A stretch of 64,000 bases of DNA from Liolophura sinensis (Eukaryota > Mollusca > Polyplacophora > Chitonida > Chitonidae), in the NCBI RefSeq assembly GCF_032854445.1, contig NC_088300.1, positions 68,670,984 to 68,734,983 of the forward strand, given 5' to 3'. Positions 45,301-53,884 of the stretch are shown one piece after another; the stretch's first letter is position 1, and every line of letters starts with the position of its first letter. The notes under the pieces were generated by a model. That model saw only the letters and a program-made list of their open reading frames with translations, did not search any database and was not told the DNA's origin. The position numbers were made by a program, and so were the translations under genes.

Positions 45301-47364
45301 TTGTTAATGTTTAGGTGGATTGATCTTTGTGGCTGTAAGAACATCACTGACGAAAGCCTGCGGACTTTGGCTAAGAACTGCCCTAACCTGTACTACCTGG
45401 ATATCAGCTCTACCAGTTGTACAAAGAAAAGGTATACTAGCAAACATCATGCACTTGAAAGTGTAGCAAATGATATTGTATTTCAACTGAAATTTGGTAT
45501 GCAAAAGTGCACTTTCAGAAGCACATGAAGGCCTTAATATGACACTTTTTTTGCCAACACTTTAAGATTTTCTGATCAGAAATTAAATCAAACTCCACAA
45601 AAAAGTTGAAGTGACCCCATAAGGTGATTGAATCAACAAAGAAATGTGTCACTTGAAAAGTTCTAAACTTCAGGTGAATTACAGGATTTTGCATGGTATT
45701 TGAGCTTTTCTTCCTCATAAGAAAATAGGGAAAGGGCCAGTTTGTTTCTTTATCTAACTGGTGCTTTATGGTGTGCTAAAGAATGTTTCATTTGTACTGA
45801 GGCAAAAGAAATCTAGGGAAAAAATCACACATCATTAGAGAGGTACCTGACAACCCTGCTTACATTTTAATGTAAATAAATACTGCTGTCCAACAAGATA
45901 GAGACAGGAGAGAGGGCAATCAGTTTTCTTTGGAAAAAATGCGTGGCGGGAATCCCTCTACTTCAAGTTTCTTCCCAATATTTGATGGAGAGTTATTCAA
46001 CTTCGGTTCTGGTAGAGTTATTTTTTTTTTTTGTTTTTTTTTTTTGTTAGTTTCTTTCCAGTTTTTTTGTTTAATGTTTTTTTTGTTGTTTAATGCATCT
46101 ACTATGACATTCTTGTCCTGTAAGTTACGATTTCTTACAGGAATGGAAGTAAACAAAAACTATTTTGTCTTTTCCAGCATTTTGGCCCTTGCTGCTCACT
46201 GCAGTAAGAAACTTGAAGTAGCTAAGCTGAATTTTCTATCTGATATTGATGAGAACAGCATACTACGACTAGTAAAGGCTTGTACAAGGTGAGATTTTAG
46301 TTGGTTAAAATTGATGAACTTTCAGCGTGTCCAGAAATACATGTAGTTACAGGTGTTATTAAAATCATACCATTGACATGAATACGAAAGGGACAATTTG
46401 AAAGCACAGGTGAAAAATTTTTGTGTTTGAGGTTTTGTCATATTCACATACTTGTAGCTGCAGTAGTCTTTATTATTCAGCCGGTTGTCTTTATTATTCA
46501 GGCAGTTTGTCTTTATTATTCAGGCAGTTGTCTTTATTATTCAGGATTATGGGTATTTAGTTTCTGGATAAAGTCATGTTTGACACTGTAATACCACAAA
46601 ACCACCCTTTTTTTGTATCATCCGGATAAGACATTACCCTGCAGAGTAAAGGATATACAGGCGCCATTCCTTCGCTACACTAATCACTGCATACTGTAAC
46701 AAGGCAGCTTGTATCAGTGATTCAAAGGCAATCAAATGTGTGTTGTATATCTACATTTGTCTAACAGTAGCAGCTTTTAGAAAAGGGGTTGTCAGCATTT
46801 GACCAATCACATGCGCCTGTACCAAAGTAGATAGGATTTAACATTCTCACCTTAAAATTTGTCCATGTTCAGTTTTCAACGCTGGCTGGCTGTCTGTTTG
46901 CAGTAGTGGTTGAGTTTAGTGAAGGAAAATAGCATACATGTAGACTAAATCCGCTTCTGTCCACCAGGTAATTAGACATTCGGCACCAACAGTCGTTGCA
47001 GTGTTGCATGATGAAGTTGAATTACAAAATTGTCCTCATGAACATTATAAATGAAATTTGAACTTCAGCAACCTTTTTCTTTATGACGCTGGCAGATTGC
47101 GCCTGGTGTGACTTCCATGACTATATGTAGTGTAGAGATACCGTCACCATGGAAAATTTAGTCGACACAGTGTTGCCACACCTTTGTTAAACAGGCCCAC
47201 GTTTTTATAGGGATTTTGAAATTTCGTTGTGAATATTATGTAGTAATATGTTTCATTTTGATCTCAGTTTAAGCACCCTGCATCTGTATGGCTGTAAAGG
47301 TGTCCAGACCCTGGCGGACAAACTGAAGAAGGAGAGGCCAAACGTTTCCGTGGAGATGGGCTGA
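31566..47364 (+). CDS. F-box/leucine-rich-repeat protein with N-terminal zinc ribbon, about 1640 residues
   Basis: Coding exons: 31566-33307 (the exon itself starts 31541), 33832-35505, 35801-36063, 37013-37056, 37916-38069, 38493-38656, 39236-39390, 40795-40875, 42167-42278, 43276-43356, 44472-44599, 45315-45431, 46178-46288, 47268-47364 (TGA). Here the non-coding first exon is counted as exon 1, so the F-box is exon 6. All junctions keep frame with GT-AG sites; the only problem is the donor of exon 11 (see finding). Domains: residues 1-580 Ser/Pro/His/Tyr-rich and probably disordered; C4 zinc ribbon near 707-724; acidic and basic low-complexity stretches to ~1230; F-box ~1255-1293; amino-acid/cysteine-type LRRs ~1340-1640 (LxxLxLxxCxxITDxxL). 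FBXL proteins bring substrates to SCF (Skp1-Cul1) ubiquitin ligases. I do not recognise the orthologue, so the substrate is unknown. The start MESMKG has a good context, and the frame is open upstream to the acceptor. Confidence 0.87.
33832..35505 (+). CDS. F-box/LRR gene, zinc-ribbon exon
   Basis: The exon joins the previous one in phase 2 (N-R-RRQGATDVKEL) and ends CTC AGA AG/GTGGGC. It carries CTECSALNKSYMSWCGNCG (residues ~707-725), a CxxC-x10-CxxC zinc ribbon resembling RanBP2/DZR-type fingers that often bind ubiquitin or RNA; the ligand here is unknown. It also has an acidic run (DEDEDGDE) and a Lys-rich stretch (SERKKSLKGKIKK). The plus-strand ATG at 33731 lies in the intron and is not the start. 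Confidence 0.85.
36660..37048 (+). repeat. 52-bp tandem duplication of the exon 5 acceptor, 4 copies, SINE in copy 1
   Basis: The unit is 20 nt of intron end (TTATCTCTGGTGTGTTTCAG) plus 32 nt of exon start (ATCATATTACAACTC...). Exon-like starts lie at 36660, 36909, 36961 and 37013. The last is the real exon 5 (44 nt, donor ATG/GTGAGT). Spacing is 52 bp between copies 2-3 and 3-4. Between copies 1 and 2 it is 52 plus 197 bp, exactly the SINE with its 6-bp target duplication. Confidence 0.95.
36671..36861 (+). mobile_element. SINE-A insertion with ATTACA target-site duplication
   Basis: Begins GGGGCCTCCGTGGCTCATTT (A-box-like) with GCTGTGAGTTCAAGTCC (B-box-like), as in a tRNA-derived head, and ends GGTTTCCACCCACC without the usual 3' third and tail. 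ATTACA occurs at 36665-36670 and 36862-36867. Removing 197 bp restores a clean 52-bp repeat. Confidence 0.93.
37916..38069 (+). CDS. F-box exon of the F-box/LRR gene
   Basis: After a TTTGTTTCAG acceptor this exon reads CIPDEILLFILSHLSLADLA then RCAMVCKQFYRVAMDQSL, ending CTC T/GTAAGT; the final Trp is completed by the next exon (T/GG). This is a textbook F-box: LP-like start, LxxIL, LSxxDL, VCKxFYRxAxDxSLW. It should bind Skp1. The LRR exons follow directly (38493 onward), the canonical FBXL arrangement. Confidence 0.93.
38493..47364 (+). CDS. LRR-coding exons of the F-box/LRR gene
   Basis: Nine exons encode about 350 residues of tandem cysteine-type LRRs, each exon roughly one to two repeats. 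Recognisable repeats include LTHLDVSW..VTDSGLSTI, LESVCINGCPSITNNGLETL, LRVLELCGCFNINQTGI, LLTLNLGQCYKLTDSSV, LESLDIRGC, ALANCPHISDVALSEI, WIDLCGCKNITDESLRTL, LDISSTS and LHLYGCKGVQTL, ending SVEMG. The repeats probably form the curved substrate-binding surface. Three of the introns between or just before these exons hold the junction-derived tandem arrays described below. Confidence 0.9.
39386..40450 (+). repeat. 21-bp donor-derived array in intron 8, about 45 copies
   Basis: Starts at the exon 8 donor itself (CAGCTCACAG/GTAAATAAC) and continues as units GTAAACAGCTCACCCTCACAG with variants. Many units keep CAGGTAAA, a strong 5' splice-site string. A stretch that includes the edge of the array is duplicated at an offset of 341 bp (40122 and 40463, ACAACTATCTATCTTCAGAA). 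Confidence 0.95.
41240..41440 (+). repeat. Dispersed repeat D, copy 2
   Basis: Shares TTGGTATGCAA, TTTCAGAAGCACATGAA, GATGCCAACACTTAAG and AATGTGTCAC with copies 1, 3 and 4. Lies in intron 9. Confidence 0.65.
41531..42202 (+). repeat. 56-bp tandem array of the exon 10 acceptor, 12 copies in perfect register
   Basis: The unit is 20 nt of intron end (GATCTCTGCCTCCATTGTAG) plus 36 nt of exon start (CCTGAGAGTGTTAGAGCTCT...). Exon-like starts are at 41551, 41607, 41663, 41719, 41775, 41831, 41887, 41943, 41999, 42055, 42111 and 42167. All are exactly 56 bp apart, with only substitutions between copies. The twelfth copy is the real exon 10. Confidence 0.97.
42420..42567 (+). mobile_element. SINE-A, 3' half
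   Basis: CAGCAACCTGCGGATGGTTG, TTGCCCGGTTTTCCTCGACC, TGTTCTTGAGTATGGCATAA, then an A-rich tail. Confidence 0.8.
42600..42712 (+). mobile_element. SINE-A, short 3' fragment
   Basis: GGGCTCTGTCCTGTTTCCTC, CCATAATGCTGGCTGTCATC and a degenerate AACAAGACTCAAATAAATAA tail. Confidence 0.75.
43850..44060 (+). repeat. Dispersed repeat D, copy 3
   Basis: AAAAATGCACTTTTTGAGAA, GCACATAAGGCCTTAAAATG, TTTGATGCCAAGGACTTTTT and ATCACTTGTAAAATGC align with copies 2 and 4. Confidence 0.65.
44769..44913 (+). mobile_element. SINE-A, 3' half, well preserved
   Basis: TCTGTCAGCAACCTGCAGAT, GGGCTGTGCCCGGTTTCCAC, GGCCGTCGTCGTATAAGTGA, GAGTACGGCGTAAACTGCCA and (AAAT)n tail. Confidence 0.88.
45460..45690 (+). repeat. 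Dispersed repeat D, copy 4
   Basis: AATTTGGTATGCAAAAGTGC, ACTTTCAGAAGCACATGAAG, TTGCCAACACTTTAAGATTT and AATGTGTCACTTGAAAAG; starts just inside intron 13. Confidence 0.65.
46466..46546. repeat. Short tandem repeat, about 25 bp x 3-4
   Basis: Repeats of GTCTTTATTATTCAGGCAGT. Lies in intron 14. Confidence 0.85.
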
Positions 47365-49434
47365 AGCCTTTCCATTCTTCAACCTCCAAACATATTTCTG
47401 CACATTCGCTGTTGAGTTTTTACATTTTATAGAAAAGTTTCTAAATAGTCTTGTCTTGGTAGACGTAGTACTGGTGATCTGGAGACACCAGGGCCCTCTT
47501 GTAAGAAGCCTTCTTATGAGCACATGACGACAATGGCGACGAAATGCTTACACCACTGGTAGCAAAGGTAGTTATGTGCGCGTAATGTTAGGGCTTCGTA
47601 CGAGCGGGCTCAGAACCAAGATAAAGTTTCTGTCATATGATGACGACATCGAATTCACGTCATACATTTACTCACCTGTTGCTTTGTGATATTTTCAATT
47701 TTTTTTTAAACAAAACTATTTTAAAAATTTTATATTTTAAAAATTGTGATAAGTGCAGCTCAAGTACAATCAGAGGGTATGGATGTTGTGTGTATGTATT
47801 TTAAAACAAATGGTATCCTGTTTGATAGTATTCAGTGTACCTTATTCACGTAGAAACTACAATAACTAAAAAACAAACATATTGCTTCGTTTCCTATGTG
47901 TTCCAGACTAAATAGAAAATCATTTTTTGGTCACAGTTGTGTCCGGAAAACCAACGTGATTAAAATATTTATTACTTGGCTGGATCAAAAATATGAATAA
48001 TTCTGGTAGTGAAAAAAGAGAATAGGAAAATTTTTCACATGGTGGCGTTCTCTCGGTATTTAAGATTTTTGCCCTTATTGTTGTGATTTCCGATATTATG
48101 CAGCTGACTGTCAAGTTTCAAAAAACATTATGTTTCCTTGTGAAAAACATGTAAAACCAATAAAGAACTGATGTGTCCTCCAGAAGGGGAACAGAATTGC
48201 ATGTATCATTGTGAAAAAGGTTTTTAAATTATATTTTAAATATGTTTTTTATAAAAGCTTGGTAAAATTTTAATGGCTCTTTGATCCAGATAATAAGTGC
48301 TTGGGTTTCATTTTATTTCTGTTGTATTTCACCTGATATTTGTGTAGACAAAAAGAATTTGTTTGCTACCATAAAAAGTTTCTGAATTTGATTTCATAAT
48401 TATGGCACTGGCATCTAGATTCCATATTGATACTTGACATGGTATACAAGTGTAAAGTTCACGTTGTTGTTGCATCAATCACAGTTCTGATCTGTGGTAA
48501 TACAGTATTATCTCAAAAACTGCTGAAATCCGAGTATATTGTTAGACAAATACACAAGCTTGTTTTTACCGAGGCATATTTTTAAATTATCTTGCATATG
48601 TACCTTTCCTTTATGTGGTCTTTTTTCTGTACCTCTATTGATTACGCTCACAGAAATTTTATATAAATGCTGTAATAATTTTTATGGAAAATTCATCCTC
48701 AATTTTTTTCACGCAGATGTTACAGCATTTTAGACATAGATGTTTTCGTAATTTATGTTTTAAGAATTTTATTACAAAGTGAATTGTTAATTGCACAAAT
48801 TGTAAACGGCAACCCAGATGTATTAGGGACAAGTAGGATAGACACGTGTGGTTGCACTTTCTCTCCAAGGAGCTGTAATAAAGTCTACTAAAAGTTACTG
48901 GCTCTTTGCAAAATTATCTCATCATTTTTGAAAAACACCAAAATGTAACTTACAATACAGCTTTAAATGTAACTTAAAATGCAGCTATCGAAAACATTTT
49001 ACGGACTATGTATTGTAAAGGAATAAGTGACTTCCTGAGATTTTAGAAATAATGTGTGAATAAAAAAATAAAAGCTGAAATTAGTGAATACATGTAAATG
49101 TTGCAAATTAAAAAAAGACAACCATATTGCTTTGCTAGCTAACTTCAGGTAGATCGTTACTAAAATTAAATTTTGATCGTTGATTTATTCTGTACACGTG
49201 TACTTGGTTAGGTAGATACACGTGTCCTTGCAGGTATGCGTATGTGTATTGGTTCTGAAAAAATGTCGAGTCGAAAATGTACGAGACTTAAGAGAGACAT
49301 TCACGTGCCTTGAGTCTGTTAAATTTTAATCTTGTAACTTCCACGTGAAGCCATGTTTTATGCAAGACTGTTTAGTGTTGAATGAACCTAACCTGCCAGC
49401 TTTGTCAGTTCAGTATTGCTTGTAATTTAATAAA
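47365..49434 (+). other. 3' UTR of the F-box/LRR gene with several AATAAA signals
   Basis: AT-rich, no coding potential. AATAAA hexamers lie at 48159-48164, 48877-48882 and 49429-49434, so alternative 3' ends are possible. Which one is used cannot be told from sequence. Confidence 0.5.
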
Positions 49435-50496
49435 GTTGCTGTTAGTTTTATTAATATTTGTTTGTGTTCATTTTATTGTCATTTACACAGTGCCACCATT
49501 ATGCATAAAATAGTTTGGTTTTGGTTCTATTTTACAGATTTTGGACGTTAACAAATTTATTACGGTTTTTTACATGTAATTGATATGGGTTGCACTAATC
49601 AAGCCCTCCGAAAGCTCTCGACTACAAATTGACAGATTTAACTGGCGTATAACAATGCAGCTATCGCATTTTCAGTATGTAGACGTACAGTGCCTTGATT
49701 TTACAGATTTTCTTTTGGCAATACTCGCATTGGGTATTTTACTGTGTTGTCAACTTCTCCTATAGCAGTGTCCTACCATTTTATCGTGTGCACCAACTAC
49801 CTCATCCAAACCTCAAAACACGCTGACACAAATCTCAAGGTTAAATCAATGAAAGGTCAGGGAACGTGGATTCGCTGTGTCCAGTTAATACTTGCTTAAA
49901 TATTTTGTCAGAGTTGAATATCTTGGAATGTGTTGTTCAAGTGCGAAACTTCTTGTTTTATTGGCGTAAAAGGGAAGGAGACCGGCAAGAGGGGGTTGTT
50001 TTTTAGGGGTATGGCCACCCATCAAGGCCTCCCATCGTACTTAAGGTCATCCATTATTCATAACGGGTTGATTTGGACACTATCTATCTACACTTTGTCT
50101 CCAGACTCTCCAAGGGCATATATTGCACTACAAAGGATGCAAATTGTACAGCAGTTGCGTTTTGTGAACCGCATTGATGGAAATGGTATTGCTATAATGT
50201 TTTAGCACTGCAAGATTGTTCTTTGTACCGCAGTGTTGCCCCCCAGTGTTTCAAGGGTATCTTGTAACCAACAAAGACGCCCATTGTAATGAAAATAATA
50301 CTCAGAGGATGTCTACTGCAGGTGTGCCGATGTGCTGCAAAGCTCCCTTCTATATGGCCATTGTGCGGTATTACAACAGTGGTGTCTCCTGTGACTATCA
50401 AATGGGCCCATTGTACTGCGGATCGTATTCAGAGAATGCCTTTGCCCACAAACGTGTCATTGGTGAGCACAGTATGACAACGTTATATTCTAAATA

Positions 50497-51860
50497 GGGG
50501 ACGGATCAAAGCCCGGGCGGACAAAAATCCCGCGAACAAAACCCCCGGCGGACGAAGGTCCCGGCGGACATAAGCCGTTCGATCAGTATTAAGTATATAT
50601 GAAAAATGACATGAAAAAAAAGAAAAATGAAGTTGTTTCCTTGTATGAAAAAACTTGAAACATTCTCCCTGAAGTGACGTTTCAGATTTCAATGCATGTT
50701 GGCAATCAATAGAACCTCTTCTTACTCGTTCAATCGCCATGAATTCTAACCTTTTTTGACGACATCGGAAAGAGATGTCTCTCAGCGGCATGAATGCTCG
50801 ACCTCCATTCTAGGCTTATCTGAAAACTACGAAAGTCTACAAGTATGGTAAACGTATGTGTACAACACTTATGAGAGGAAAGATGTTGAACCAGAGTGAC
50901 AGACTGGTTCATACGCTTTGGTGACAAATTTTGATGGAAAACAAAGTGACACTATATGAATTCCCGCCAACAAATATTTAACATTAGGTTTGTGCGTGTT
51001 TCGATCTTTTCGAGTGTAGATGTTTTTTATTCTTTTTAAGAGAATACAAAAATACTATTTTTCTTGTGAACTATAATATGATTTGGTTTTAATTTCTAAT
51101 CTATTATCTATTATTTATTTTATTGGTGTTTTACGCCGTACTCAAGAATATTTCACTTTTAACACAGCTGCCAGCATTATGGTGGGAGGAAACCGGGCAG
51201 AGCCCAGGGGAGCCCACGGCCATCGGCATGTTGCTGGAAGACCATCCCACTTACGGCCGAAGAGGAAGCCACCATGAGCTGGACCTGAACTCACAGCGAC
51301 AGCATTGGTGAGAGGCTTCTGGTGGGCTAGCGCGCTAACCAACTGAGCCACGAAGGCCTCAATACATCTATTATAGGGAACACATACAATTGCATAAGAC
51401 GCCTGTAAACCGACTCAAAGTGCATGCATACCTTACGGTATCCGCTAGGTAATACTGTGAATCGTAGCAAGCTATAACATGTATACCATGCTGAAATATT
51501 TCAGCCAAACAAATTAAGTATAGTGGTACTACCTAGAATAAACTTATATTTGCTCGACGGAAAGCATTCGATAATAATAGTAGAGAGATCGGAGACAGTC
51601 ATTTTTGCCATTTTTTCAAAAAAGCACGTGTACAACGCTTATGAGAGGAAAACTGTTGAACCCGAATAACAGCCTGGGATACGATTTGATAACAACTTTT
51701 TAGATGGAAAACAAAGCCACACTATACGAATTCCCATCAACAAATATTTAACATCATGTTTGTTAGACTGTCGGATATGTTTTGCCGGTTAATGAAAACG
51801 ACGAGGCTTTTGTCCACCGGGGCTTTTGGCCGCCGGTCTTTTGTCTTGAATTCGCTCTAA
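50497..51860. mobile_element. Unclassified composite element with GC-rich inverted termini
   Basis: The left end has repeated modules such as GGGCGGACAAAAATCCC and CCCGGCGGACGAAGGTCCC. The right end has the inverted counterparts (CTTTTGTCCACCGGGGC, CTTTTGGCCGCCGGTC). Inside are two direct repeats of about 140 bp (near 50850-51000 and 51625-51770; both contain CTTATGAGAGGAAA and CAACAAATATTTAACAT). The SINE at 51112-51358 sits between them. No transposase frame was seen. Confidence 0.55.
51112..51358 (-). mobile_element. SINE-A, full length with target-site duplication
   Basis: In element sense: GAGGCCTTCGTGGCTCAGTT (A box), GCTGTGAGTTCAGGTCC (B box), body with GGGCTCTGCCCGGTTTCCTC and CCACCATAATGCTGG, 3' end GAGTACGGCGTAAAACACCA, then an AATAAATAA tail. 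ATCTATTAT flanks both sides (51106-51114 and 51366-51374). This is the best reference copy in the window; about 245 bp. Confidence 0.93.
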
Positions 51861-52311
51861 ATAGTCTTGTATACGTAATGGAACACAACATCTTGGGAGG
51901 ATTTCGATTGACTTGACACAACATCTAGCATGCTGAATAAGCTGTAGAAACCATTTGATGTAACTTGCTGTCATAGGTGCTTCACGTTGTACTCATTAAC
52001 ATTTCATGAATATGACCGCGGCCAGGTTAACAGGTGGACATAACCCTGACACCAAAAACCATGAGACCACGGTATGCTAACTGAGGCTACACCAGAGATA
52101 GTTTTACCAAAATAAACGAATATGGTGTATGGTCTGTGACGGCAATAGCTTTCTTGCGGAACTTATCTTCAGGGATTTCACACTATGCAACCAAAATCCA
52201 GTAAACCATTCCGGCTAATAGCAATGCGTCAATAGATCTATTAATTGATGTACCGTTGTGATATAACATTCCACGGATTAAAAGTGGAGCCATTTTATTC
52301 GTAATTATGAC

Positions 52312-52715
52312 AAGAACAGTGGCTGCGTAGCTTATATCCGACTTTGCGAACGTAACCTTTTCAAAAAGATATTTTTTAAATCTATGTTTTCGGACTAATA
52401 TTGCTTGGTTATTATGCGTATGAAAATAAAAACAAAAGACACATACAAAAGAACAGTGGCTGCGTAGCTTATATCCGACTTTGCGAACGTAACCTTTTCA
52501 AAAAGATATTTTTTAAATCTATGTTTTCGGACTAATATTGCTTGGTTATTATGCGTATGAAAATAAAAACAAAAGACACATACAAAAGAACAGTGGCTGC
52601 GTAGCTTATATCCGACTTTGCGAACGTAACCTTTTCAAAAAGATATTTTTTAAATCTATGTTTTCGGACTAATATTGCTTGGTTATTATGCGTATGAAAA
52701 TAAAAACAAAAGACA
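52312..52715. repeat. 137-bp tandem triplication, nearly identical copies
   Basis: Copies start AAGAACAGTGGCTGCGTAGC at 52312, 52449 and 52586, spacing 137 bp, with essentially no differences seen. The third copy ends early, before TCCTTTG. Very recent duplication or an assembly effect. Confidence 0.95.
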
Positions 52716-52973
52716 TCCTTTGTATGCACACCACCAAATTTGTTTTCCCTGTCATTCCTTTATTATGAACATCGTTTGATTCGCCCCACCCCTCATACCA
52801 AACATTATCCATGCCCACCCAGTTTAACACAACAATGAAAGACATTTGGACAGATCTTGGGACAAACCCGTTATCAGTAAGTATTATAATAAACACATCT
52901 TATGATACCTGTGCACATGAGCTACGAGAACCAATGGATAAGAGCAACAGGGCCTCACAAAAGCACAACGGCT

Positions 52974-53310
52974 ACGAGAACCCATCAAGGTACAAGACAA
53001 ATGAGAACTTATCAACGTACCGTAGAATACTAACGAGAACCCATCAAGGTACAAGACAAATGAGAACTTATCAACGTACAGTACAATACTAACGAGAACC
53101 CATCAAGGTACAAGACAAATGAGAACTTATCAACGTACCGTACAATACTAACGAGAACCCATCAAGGTACAAGACAAATGAGAACTTATCAACGTACAGT
53201 ACAATACTAACGAGAACCCATCAACGTACAAGACCATTAAGGTACAAGACCAACGAGAACCCACTGAGGTACAAGAGCAACGAGAACCCATCAAGGGGCA
53301 AGATCAGTGA
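52974..53310. repeat. 59-bp tandem array, 4 full units plus shortened ones
   Basis: ACGAGAACCCATCAAGGTAC recurs at 52974, 53033, 53092, 53151 and 53210 (spacing 59), followed by three shorter derivatives. Confidence 0.95.
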
Positions 53311-53884
53311 GACTCAACAGGTCATTGCCAAATGTACGTTTCAGCTTTCAGCACATCTGCTGGTCATGTGCGCATGCAAGACCACTTTGCAGGGCTGTAT
53401 GCAAACCATTGTCAAATCCTTAACTGGCACTTGCATAGCGATGAGACGGAATACTATATACAAGTTCTCACTAACAGAGGGAAATCAGATATGGGCTATA
53501 TTGGCCTAATATTTCTGTGGCAATTAAGTATCATAAATGAACTTTCTTACCTAGTCTAGATTTTGGAATTCTAGAAACATAAATAGAGACAAATATCGTT
53601 TTAAGTAGAAAGAAGAATTGAAACAAATCTACTTGGCATTGTAAATCGACCTCCTAAGCTGTATCACATTGCCGAAAAAATTTTGCAGCCTAAACTAAGA
53701 ATATGGCTAGTCAATTAAAATGGGACTCTGTGCAAGCTGACGCAAGATTTTGTCTCCAAAACCTTTTTTTTTCGCCTTGAAAAATGTGTTTCACTAAATT
53801 AACCGCTCCTGAGTTTAGGTTTATATACATAAATATATATATGCCATGTATATTGCACTTTATGTAATAACGTCCTTTGAAGAT

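Larger units (their letters stand above)
49435..53884. other. Convergent intergenic region, transposon-rich
   Basis: Lies between the 3' ends of the F-box/LRR gene and the VGLUT-like gene. Contains the 50.5-51.86 kb inverted element, a full-length SINE-A, a 137-bp triplication and a 59-bp array. Short open frames at 49930-50497 show no recognisable family and overlap one another. Confidence 0.6.

Noticed and set aside
49930-50497. Overlapping plus-strand frames of 91, 93 and 62 residues
   Set aside because: No recognisable domain, no splice or UTR context, and mutually overlapping frames in a transposon-rich spacer.
52532-52896. Short minus-strand frames with repeated FVFIFIRIITKQY
   Set aside because: They arise from the 137-bp triplication.
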